Shown one piece after another: positions 26,767 through 33,587 of a stretch of 64,000 nucleotides of DNA. The DNA lies in contig CP121691.1 of assembly GCA_038396585.1 (NCBI GenBank), forward strand, positions 2,790,001-2,854,000, written 5' to 3'. This DNA comes from Vallitaleaceae bacterium 9-2 (GTDB lineage: Bacteria > Bacillota > Clostridia > Lachnospirales > Vallitaleaceae). The translations under genes were made by a program, and so were the position numbers. The notes beneath the pieces are model-generated. The model did no database searches. It saw nothing but the letters and a program-made list of their open reading frames with translations, and was not told where the DNA came from. Positions within the stretch are counted from its first letter, which is position 1. The number at the start of each line of letters is the position of its first letter.

Positions 26767-27147
26767 CCACTGGTATGACAATTTTGCTTGACTAGAACAT
26801 ATAGTCATAAAAAACATTGCTGTATCAATTTCGTTTATATTCTTCTTAGACTTAAATATTGGATATATAGAATATAGTGAAAGTAATGCAGATATTATGA
26901 TACTAACAAGGCTACAATATATAAGAAAACGTATAAAACAATTGCTAGTTGCAATATTTTCTAAAATACTATAGTTAGTTACCATGCCCCCTATTATAAA
27001 GGTATTAATTCCCAAAACTATTGTGGATTTTGTATTTGTATTTGATATGGAAGTATCAATTCTTTGAATAATAAATTTCATTTCCTCTATATCCATTGTT
27101 TTCTCCTTAATATATTTATTAGGTTACGAAGCAAAGCTTATAATGTT

Positions 27148-27221
27148 AGCTAACGTCCTGTGAGTTGACGACGTGGACATTCTTCCAATTTCCTGTCCAT
27201 GTTGTCAACTCGCTGTTATGC
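27148..27221 (-). other. Integron attC-like recombination site 3
   Basis: A 74-bp palindrome of the same design as sites 1 and 2 but with a different sequence. The plus strand begins AGCTAAC, then GAGTTGACGAC, and ends GTTGTCAACTC, then GTTATGC. GAGTTGAC pairs exactly with GTCAACTC. The stop codon of the ATPase gene is part of the terminal box on the minus strand (GCATAAC), an arrangement typical of cassette genes. Confidence 0.75.
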
Positions 27222-29426
27222 GAAGTGATTAACGGTAGTTTCTGATAGACCTTTAACTGATAGATATAATCTTTTTATCTCTTCTATAGACATATCAACA
27301 ATTGGTTCATACATAAACGAATTAATATGTATATTCTCAGATGTAATTATTAGTACCTTATCAATAATCTCCTTAACCTTTTTATCTTCATCTGTTGAGT
27401 CAAAGGTAATCAGCCCTCTTAATTCTCTGGTTTGATTTCCAGGAATCTGATTAACCGCTGAAGTATCATCTATTCTTTTTATCATATACTCTTCCGTAAG
27501 AAGTCTACATGCCATTGATAAAGTAATCTTAAATTCGATCTGTTCCCTGCGAATATCATTAGTAATAATCCTCTCTGATTCACTCTTGATTAAGTTAATT
27601 ACGCTCTCATCAGTACGCTGCTCAAACTTAGATATATCTCTTCCCCAAGCAGCACAATATATGTCAATTAAATCCCTAATAAGAATATCATTGGTATTCT
27701 TAATCCCCTCCGCTGAATTGTTCTTGATATGCAGTAAATTCGTCAACTGATTATACAACTGTGAGTGTCTTCCCTTTGTATATTCTATGATATTTCTCAC
27801 AAATGGAATTGCTGAAATATAAATGATATTATCTTTATAAACTCGATTCCTCCATGAATCGAAAACATTTTCAAAATATTGACCATGTTCTAGTATAAGT
27901 TCATCTTCACTTCGTACAACAAAGTGAGAACTCCTCTTAATATTTAGCCTACCTGCAACAGTCCTATAGAAATCAAAATTGTGAGTCAATATAATTGGAT
28001 AAAACAAATGCTCTTCAACGATATCTTTAAGATACTCGATAATTGCATACTTGTTTCTGTAATCGAATGAATCTGCAACATCATCAAACACCAAAAGAGT
28101 TTTATTACCTATCTCTTTCCTAGCTGCAATCTCAAACAGAATATTCAACAGATATAGAGCTTTCTTCTCGCCATTACTGAGTCTAGAAATCAATTGCTGT
28201 TCAGTGATAACTGTTTCTTCACCCCTATTCTTATATTTAAACGTTACTGATGGAACTTCACTTCTCAATACAACATCTTCTTTATTAACAATAATAATTT
28301 CGAATGGCATATTATTGAATCTACTATTAAATTCGTTAACAACTGTATGCCATCTTGAGGATTGCATTTTTGCTTTCTCAATAATTTCCTTAATTCTAAG
28401 CTTATTAGCCTTATAGGTTGTAACCATATCCTGAAAAACATCATAATTCATAAGCAAATATGACAACCATAATTTCCTCTTAAATTCTTCAAAATCCATT
28501 AATTCAGGTATTATATCTTTGTTATCTCTTATAGTTTCTCTCAAGAATCTTAAGGCTTGGTTCTTACTCAGGAGCTTGTCAATTTCATTGAATTCTGCTG
28601 ATAATTCATTATCAATAATTCTTCTCTTTTCCTCTTGGATCACAGCCTTGAACTCATCTTCTCCAATGGACACCTCATTTCCACTCAAAACGACTCGGTG
28701 ATCTGCTTTAAAGAAACCATCCTTTGATAGAGATTTTAGAACATTTTCAGCATTGGTATGATTAAAATCACTCTGAAAAACCTTAGATTCACTTAGCAAC
28801 TTCTCATATAAATCAATATACTTTCTAATAAGCATTCTTAACTTTTCATCACTAAATATTTTTTCTGCATCCGGTGTAATCAATTTACCATATTTAAAAC
28901 TAGAGAAATCATCTATATTTTCTTTAGGATATTCATCATATATCATCTCCAAGCTTTCATTGACATCCTTAGGTTTGAACTCAAAATCAGTTGCAAACAA
29001 CCCAATAGAAGACTGCTTTCCTGCAGGCTTATCAATACACTTGAATAAGTAATCGACTTTATTTTCGATTTCATCGTGAAGCCTATCAAACTCCTTCTTT
29101 AAATCCTCATCAGCGAGTAATACGATAACATTCTCAGATTTATAACTTTCTGAATAAGAATTAATCACAAGTATCTCATCATCTCTTAAATCTGCTCCAG
29201 AAAAGCTATCTTTCTTAACAACTCTTTTGGTTACTCTTGATGGATAAATTAAATCCTTCGTCTCTCTACCTAAACATATGTCTTCTATTGTATTTGCAAA
29301 CGATGTCTTCATAACACCATTAGGCGCATATATTAAATGTGCTTTTAATGAGTCATTATACTCAAACAAATGTGTTAATTTCGCGATGCCATAACAGTTC
29401 TCTAAATCTATATGTACTTTAAACAT
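27216..29426 (-). CDS. SMC/ABC-type AAA ATPase, probable defence gene
   Basis: A 736-residue protein in the RloC/PrrC/OLD-like ABC ATPase class. The Walker A loop YAPNGVMKTSF lies near residues 33-43. A long, mostly helical insertion follows. The ABC signature is RLSNGEKKALYLL, Walker B is LLVFDDVADSFD and the switch histidine is in PIILTHNFDFYRTV. The C-terminal 250 residues are helical, ending NIHINSFMYEPIVDMSIEEIKRLY. Many such single-gene ATPases act in phage exclusion, but no nuclease motif is evident here. ATG 29426 follows GGAGGAGG; the cassette starts 40 bp earlier at attC site 4 and the stop lies in site 3. Confidence 0.7.
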   Translation of the reverse strand: MFKVHIDLENCYGIAKLTHLFEYNDSLKAHLIYAPNGVMKTSFANTIEDICLGRETKDLIYPSRVTKRVVKKDSFSGADLRDDEILVINSYSESYKSENVIVLLADEDLKKEFDRLHDEIENKVDYLFKCIDKPAGKQSSIGLFATDFEFKPKDVNESLEMIYDEYPKENIDDFSSFKYGKLITPDAEKIFSDEKLRMLIRKYIDLYEKLLSESKVFQSDFNHTNAENVLKSLSKDGFFKADHRVVLSGNEVSIGEDEFKAVIQEEKRRIIDNELSAEFNEIDKLLSKNQALRFLRETIRDNKDIIPELMDFEEFKRKLWLSYLLMNYDVFQDMVTTYKANKLRIKEIIEKAKMQSSRWHTVVNEFNSRFNNMPFEIIIVNKEDVVLRSEVPSVTFKYKNRGEETVITEQQLISRLSNGEKKALYLLNILFEIAARKEIGNKTLLVFDDVADSFDYRNKYAIIEYLKDIVEEHLFYPIILTHNFDFYRTVAGRLNIKRSSHFVVRSEDELILEHGQYFENVFDSWRNRVYKDNIIYISAIPFVRNIIEYTKGRHSQLYNQLTNLLHIKNNSAEGIKNTNDILIRDLIDIYCAAWGRDISKFEQRTDESVINLIKSESERIITNDIRREQIEFKITLSMACRLLTEEYMIKRIDDTSAVNQIPGNQTRELRGLITFDSTDEDKKVKEIIDKVLIITSENIHINSFMYEPIVDMSIEEIKRLYLSVKGLSETTVNHFA

Positions 29427-29459
29427 CTTTTCCTCCTCCAAAAATTAGTTGATCACTTC

Positions 29460-29586
29460 GCATAACGGACCGCCAGTTTACGACGACAGGGCGCTTACAG
29501 GATGAGCTTATGGCTGTGAGCTTGCGAACGCCCTATGCGATTCCGACTCGGTTTGCAATCTGTTTGACGTAAACTGGGTGTTATAC
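29460..29586 (-). other. Long integron attC-like recombination site 4
   Basis: 127 bp. The plus strand begins GCATAAC, then CCAGTTTACGACGAC, and ends GACGTAAACTGG, then GTTATAC. The inner boxes pair CCAGTTTACG with CGTAAACTGG, and a secondary stem forms inside (CAGGGCG with CGCCCTA). The long spacer gives a VCR-like size. The first 16 bases of the cassette on the minus side (GTTATGCGAAGTGATC) are repeated inverted, with one change, at 27215-27230, where the same cassette meets site 3. Confidence 0.75.
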
Positions 29587-30312
29587 GCCGCTTATCCTAT
29601 TCTCTTCAGGTGGTCCATATCTCATCCTTCAGCTCGATTGCGTCAATATCCAATAGCTATCATCGGTTTGGACGCTCACGGAATCGAGTTGATGAATAAG
29701 TCGTCACCTTCGTTTCGTTGAGTTCTTAACGGCTATATTATAAGTCTTAAAACTACAGTACTTCGTTAAGAACGATGGTATAACTTTGATGTACGTCATC
29801 GCGACAAGCTTTATCTTGTTTATCAACGACTTCTTTATGTTCCGACAAACTGTCAGTTCCAGCAATCCTCATAAGGCGTACGTTGATTCTTGCGGGTACA
29901 GCTTACTTCTTCAAGCACTTCTTGCATCGATATACTAAAATATATATTCGGTTCATCCTCCGCAAGAATCCATGGGATCAGTTGCGTATAACTCCACTGT
30001 TTACGCATTGCGCCAACACTGCTTCCCACTTTCTTCTTTCTTCTCTCTATCTTCCTGCACTACCATATATTTTCATACGCAAAGAAGACCAACTGCATTA
30101 TGGAATAAATAGTAATGCCTTGGCTATACTTTTATTCAGCGTTGGTCTATATGCTTTATATAATCTATATGTTGTTGTGATATTTTTTTTGGTTATAAAT
30201 GGTTGCTCTATTGCTATTAAGCTTGGCATCTTGATTATCCCCCATCAATAATTTACCCTTCGCTTAATATTTTACCATACTTTGTATCCGCTTCCAACAA
30301 TGAATGCCACTT
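29587..30312. other. Short cassette without a clear gene, then array edge
   Basis: Positions 29580-29992 form a cassette of about 410 bp: GTTATACGC at its left end on the plus strand is found inverted at its right end. I see no ORF with a ribosome site in it. A 10-bp inverted repeat GTTCTTAACG/CGTTAAGAAC lies at 29724-29776. From 30015 to 30312 there is only a hydrophobic plus-strand ORF (29883-30251) with no ribosome site that also crosses the cassette boundary, so I leave it out. Confidence 0.5.
29984..30014 (-). other. Half attC or attI-like site at the right edge of the array
   Basis: The plus strand reads GCGTATAAC, then TCCACTGTTTACGC. This is an outer AAC box plus one inner box, like half of site 4, but no matching GCGTAAACAGTG partner is found in the following 400 bases. 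It could be a truncated attC or the cassette-side remnant of the primary attI insertion site. No intI gene is seen between here and the flavoprotein gene. Confidence 0.45.
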
Positions 30313-30939
30313 TTATCGAATAAAGTTTGTCCGTTCACCACTGTAGAGCTTAGGCTCTTCTATGCCGTGCTTGCGACCGAGGGCGATGCACTCCATCAAC
30401 CATGTCATGTTGATAGCAATGTTACGCACTGTTTGAAGACCTTCCAGGTCTTGAAGCACTTCTTGAGGTGTGTTGCCGTGGACGCCGTTCCAATAGGATG
30501 AGGAGACGATTGGCATGTTAGAGATAGTAAAGTACTTGTTTAAGACGTCCATGGACGCTGTGGTACCTGCACGTCTAGCCGAAGCAATCATCGCCCCCGG
30601 CTTATTGGCTAGGCTTTTGCCACCTGCATAGAAGACACGGTCAAGAAAGGATAGAATGCGTCCCGATGGATGTGCATAGTATACGGGAGTTCCAAAGACA
30701 ATACCATCAGCCTCTTTGGCTTTCTCTAAAAACGCATTGACCGGATCATCATTAAAGATACAGGCGTTATCAAGCTTACGACACTGCCCACACGCCGTAC
30801 AGTCACGAATGGGTTGCTTTCCCAGTTGGATAATCTCCGTCTCCACACCTTTGTCCTGATAGACTTTTGCCATAGCTTCTAGTGCTGTATAAGTACACCC
30901 ATCTTTTCGCGGACTTCCGTTTACCATTAAGACTTTCAT
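30313..30939 (-). CDS. NADPH-dependent FMN reductase / iron-sulfur flavoprotein
   Basis: A 208-residue flavodoxin-fold protein. The FMN phosphate loop is MVNGSPRKDGCTYTALE at residues 5-21, and the second flavin contact is FGTPVYYAHPSG. The cluster-type segment CTACGQCRKLDNACIF (C-x2-C-x2-C-x5-C spacing) is the site that binds [4Fe-4S] in archaeal and clostridial iron-sulfur flavoproteins. It probably acts as a redox carrier in anaerobic stress. The start has AAGGAGGAG. The TPR gene lies 13 bp upstream on the same strand. Confidence 0.85.
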   Translation of the reverse strand: MKVLMVNGSPRKDGCTYTALEAMAKVYQDKGVETEIIQLGKQPIRDCTACGQCRKLDNACIFNDDPVNAFLEKAKEADGIVFGTPVYYAHPSGRILSFLDRVFYAGGKSLANKPGAMIASARRAGTTASMDVLNKYFTISNMPIVSSSYWNGVHGNTPQEVLQDLEGLQTVRNIAINMTWLMECIALGRKHGIEEPKLYSGERTNFIR

Positions 30940-30952
30940 TGTATACTCCTCC

Positions 30953-31708
30953 TTAAATCTCTGCTAAGCGTTGCTTGGCATCTTGGACCATTGCAAGTTT
31001 GTTCCCTTTTGCGATAACTTGTTGTAGTTGCTCATGAGCCGTATCTGTATGCCCAAGGTGTAGATTGGATAGTGCCATGATATAAGCAATCCCTGCATGA
31101 TGACGATTTCGAAGACCTTTTACAAAGTCTTTTTGACTTAAGAGTTCTTCATAATAATCGATACACGCTTGATATTTTTTTAGATAATAGTATCGCTCTG
31201 CCGTAAGTAACTGCATCGATTTTTGCATCTTCTTACCTGTGGGTAGCAAGAGACCGACTTCCTGCTCATAGAGACGTTCTGCTTGTTCAATTTCGCCCAG
31301 TTCATAATAGGCAATAATAAGATTGACGACATAGACCATCTTAAGGGAAGGATTCTTGATGTATTTTTGCTCTATCTCTAAAAGCAGTTTTCTCGCTTCA
31401 TCGGGTTTATCCATACATAAATATGCCGCACTTTGGTCAAGCTTAAGAATCACATCACTTTTTTTATGACTACCTGTTAATTCTTGTTGCTTAAGGGTCT
31501 TTTGCAAAAAGGCTTCTGGGTCACAAGCATCGTTTAATAGCGCTAAGCGTTTGCTACGACGATATATACTACTACCCAAAAACATTCCAAACATAAGTAT
31601 ATACGTAATTCCCATAATGATTGCCATTGAATCAATAAACTGTTGCAGTGTTACCATTATAATGATACCGATAATTACAAATATAAAAAAGTTCCTCGCA
31701 CGTTTCAT
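30953..31708 (-). CDS. Membrane-anchored TPR-like protein
   Basis: A 251-residue protein with two N-terminal membrane helices (FFIFVIIGIIIMVTL and MGITYILMFGMFLGS) and a cytoplasmic helical repeat domain from about residue 75 (SAAYLCMDKPDEARKLLLEIE, LIIAYYELGEIEQAERLYEQE, YIMALSNLHLGHTDTAHEQLQ). It likely scaffolds other proteins at the membrane; function unknown. Its ATG overlaps the stop of the GNAT-Nudix gene (ATGA), so the three leftward genes from 32778 to 30313 are probably one operon. Confidence 0.75.
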   Translation of the reverse strand: MKRARNFFIFVIIGIIIMVTLQQFIDSMAIIMGITYILMFGMFLGSSIYRRSKRLALLNDACDPEAFLQKTLKQQELTGSHKKSDVILKLDQSAAYLCMDKPDEARKLLLEIEQKYIKNPSLKMVYVVNLIIAYYELGEIEQAERLYEQEVGLLLPTGKKMQKSMQLLTAERYYYLKKYQACIDYYEELLSQKDFVKGLRNRHHAGIAYIMALSNLHLGHTDTAHEQLQQVIAKGNKLAMVQDAKQRLAEI

Positions 31709-32778
31709 AATACTTTTTTCTCCTCTGCCTGTGCACGTACATCTGTCATCACATGTCTGACGCCCTGTCCATCTAATATGTCTTGTAAATGTTCTTGATA
31801 AAAATTCGGATAAGCATGATACTCTCCAATCCGATCTAAGGGTAGCCAGTGCATCTCTTCCTTAACTCCGTTGGTGTAGCTATTGCTTTTTAGCGTTTGG
31901 CTTCCTCTTGGCTGCATCAAGTAGTAGTAGGCAATCTCATGGCAATCATACCCTGCAAGACTCCCTGTGCCTGTAAAAAAGTTCTCATGGACAAATGCCA
32001 AACGATCTATGGCATACTCTACGCCTGTCTCTTCAAGCACTTCACGTCGGACCGCATCTTCAGATTTTTCTCCTAGATGTACACCGCCACCGATCGAATA
32101 ATAATAGTTATCCACCGGATTTTTGCCAAATAACACGCATCCATCTTCAATAATAATCGCACATGCCCGATAGCGAAACCACTGTCGCCCCATAGTCCAT
32201 CCACAGTCCATCGCTTCTGCTTTTTCATTGAGATAGTCTTCACGAATCAAACCATACCATGCAGCGTCACAGATACCTTGATTATTACGATCAGTTTTTC
32301 TTAATGTGCCTTCATAGGTCATCCCACTCTTAAGCATAACACGACCAGAGCCCGGATTCATTGGATCATGTCTTGAATCTACACGGTTAAGTCCAACCTC
32401 TACCAGTAAGAAGCGAATAACCTCGCGTAAAGCCTCTGTCATAATGCCCTGTCCCCACCATGGACGTCCAAGAGCGTATCCAATATGGGCAGACTTAACA
32501 TTGTCATCATAACGCACCGATCCTATTGTCCCAATGAGTTGCCGAGTTGCTTTTAGTTCAATTCCCCAATCATAGGATTGATTGCTTTCATATGCTTTTT
32601 GCAGGATTTCGATATAAGCATACGATCCCGCTTCTGACCCATGAGAAGGCCATGTCAGATAACGCGTCACCTCATCATCACTCGCCCAATTCTGGTACAT
32701 GTCAAAAGCATCTGTCAATTCAATGCGACGTAGTATCAACCGCTCGGTTTCAAGTCGCTGCGTCCCTAGATGTTGCAT
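31705..32778 (-). CDS. GNAT acetyltransferase-Nudix hydrolase fusion
   Basis: A 357-residue two-domain enzyme. Residues 1-185 are a RimJ/RimL-type GNAT (RLETERLILRRIELTDAF, then YALGRPWWGQGIMTEALR for acetyl-CoA binding). Residues 200-345 are a Nudix domain with a complete Nudix box at 231-253 (G-x5-E-x7-REVLEETGV). GNAT domains acetylate an amine and Nudix domains cleave nucleoside diphosphate derivatives; the shared substrate is not known. Both active sites look intact. The start has TTAAGGAGGT. Confidence 0.88.
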   Translation of the reverse strand: MQHLGTQRLETERLILRRIELTDAFDMYQNWASDDEVTRYLTWPSHGSEAGSYAYIEILQKAYESNQSYDWGIELKATRQLIGTIGSVRYDDNVKSAHIGYALGRPWWGQGIMTEALREVIRFLLVEVGLNRVDSRHDPMNPGSGRVMLKSGMTYEGTLRKTDRNNQGICDAAWYGLIREDYLNEKAEAMDCGWTMGRQWFRYRACAIIIEDGCVLFGKNPVDNYYYSIGGGVHLGEKSEDAVRREVLEETGVEYAIDRLAFVHENFFTGTGSLAGYDCHEIAYYYLMQPRGSQTLKSNSYTNGVKEEMHWLPLDRIGEYHAYPNFYQEHLQDILDGQGVRHVMTDVRAQAEEKKVL

Positions 32779-32863
32779 ATGATTACCTCCTTAACTCTTC
32801 ACCTGTTTTCCCTAAAAAATACTACTCCTCAAAAATGTTAATATCCATTCTATCTGAAAACAC

Positions 32864-32893
32864 AAAAAAAAGCCAGTAGAAAACTGACTTTTT
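32864..32893. terminator. Weak intrinsic terminator between two leftward genes
   Basis: AAAAAGCCAGT and ACTGACTTTTT form a stem with one C-A mismatch and a 5-base loop (AGAAA). T or A runs lie on both sides. It separates the XRE-superoxide-reductase gene from the GNAT-Nudix operon downstream. Confidence 0.6.
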
Positions 32894-32907
32894 AAGTACC
32901 CTCTTTT

Positions 32908-33489
32908 CTAGATAATGGTTCTATATAGACCATGTCTGTTGCAGTAGATATACAGGTATCCGTGTCCCCGTTTTGCCAAGCGACACTCTACATTCTGTTC
33001 AGGATATAACTTGACCATCTCAACACGATTACTCGTGACGAAAGCGACAAAAGAAATATAATGGGTTTTACTCATAGGATGCTCCATATGTACATAATAT
33101 TCTCCATCGATATCTTCGACACAAATCTCATGTTCCAAATCGTTTTCTTCAACGGTTGCCACTGGTAAGTGAATGCCACAACAGCTGTAAGACCCTACAC
33201 CTATACTTTGAATTACATTGCCGCATATGGGGCAGATGTAAAAGTTCAGTTTTTTAACGTTGGCTGAAGGATTATCATTTTCTATGACTTCTCCCATCAA
33301 TAGCTCTGCTACTGATACCCCCAAGACCTCGGCCAATCCACTGATAAGACTAACATCTGGAAGACCTCTATCCGTTTCCCATTTTGATACGGTTTTATCG
33401 CTAATCTGAAGCAACTGCGCTAAATGCCTCTGGGTATATTTTTTCTTTTCTCTTAATTCTTTGATTGTTTTTCCGGTTACATAACTCAT
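32908..33489 (-). CDS. XRE regulator fused to a superoxide-reductase-like iron domain
   Basis: A 193-residue protein. Residues 7-62 are an XRE/Cro helix-turn-helix (TIKELREKKKYTQRHLAQLLQISDKTVSKWE split across the motif). A zinc-ribbon-like segment has CPIC at 86-89 and CC at 103-104. The remainder matches the neelaredoxin/desulfoferrodoxin catalytic domain: iron ligands H120, H137 (EHPMSK), H143 (THYISF), C183 and H186 (YCNRHGLYR). It may be a regulator that senses superoxide or redox state through the mononuclear iron site. The regulon is not visible. The start follows TTGAGGAAC. Confidence 0.82.
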   Translation of the reverse strand: MSYVTGKTIKELREKKKYTQRHLAQLLQISDKTVSKWETDRGLPDVSLISGLAEVLGVSVAELLMGEVIENDNPSANVKKLNFYICPICGNVIQSIGVGSYSCCGIHLPVATVEENDLEHEICVEDIDGEYYVHMEHPMSKTHYISFVAFVTSNRVEMVKLYPEQNVECRLAKRGHGYLYIYCNRHGLYRTII

Positions 33490-33587
33490 GTTTGTTCCTC
33501 AACTTTCTCATGACTTCGTTTCTTATATTTTATGTTATCTTGGCAGATATGCCAACCTACGTAACGTAGAGTTGAGGACAAACTTCA

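Larger units (their letters stand above)
25568..26780 (+). mobile_element. IS3-family insertion sequence (about 1213 bp)
   Basis: The ends are imperfect inverted repeats: TGTAACACCAAGAGCGAG at the left against the complement TGTCATACCAGTGGCTAG at the right. It carries orfA and orfB in the usual overlapping, minus-one arrangement. The reading frames look intact, so the element may still be active. No exact 3- or 4-bp target duplication was found next to the ends. It is inserted in the pycTM-like gene. Confidence 0.88.
25351..27096 (-). pseudogene. pycTM: PycTM-like membrane effector split by an IS3-family element
   Basis: Two pieces on the minus strand form one gene. The N-terminal piece (27096-26781, AAGGAG before ATG) has a helix MDIEEMKFIIQRIDTSI, then two membrane segments around GINTFIIGGMVTN and LIYCSLVSIIISALLSLYSI. 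The C-terminal piece (25567-25351) has IAKKGHQYYKEYISS, a helical stretch QIVEVAKISTDKHNILRAS and a last membrane segment, ending just before pycC. The order matches Pycsar PycTM effectors (DUF5706 type), which damage the inner membrane when bound by cCMP or cUMP. The 1.2-kb insertion makes the effector non-functional unless the IS is lost precisely. Confidence 0.72.

Noticed and set aside
22777-29586. Repeated palindromes as CRISPR or REP elements
   Set aside because: Spacing is irregular (1-3 kb), the sites enclose genes and they have attC-type box structure; there are no cas genes.
29883-30251. Hydrophobic 122-codon plus-strand ORF
   Set aside because: No ribosome site, crosses the cassette boundary and half attC site, and its first half has no protein-like pattern.
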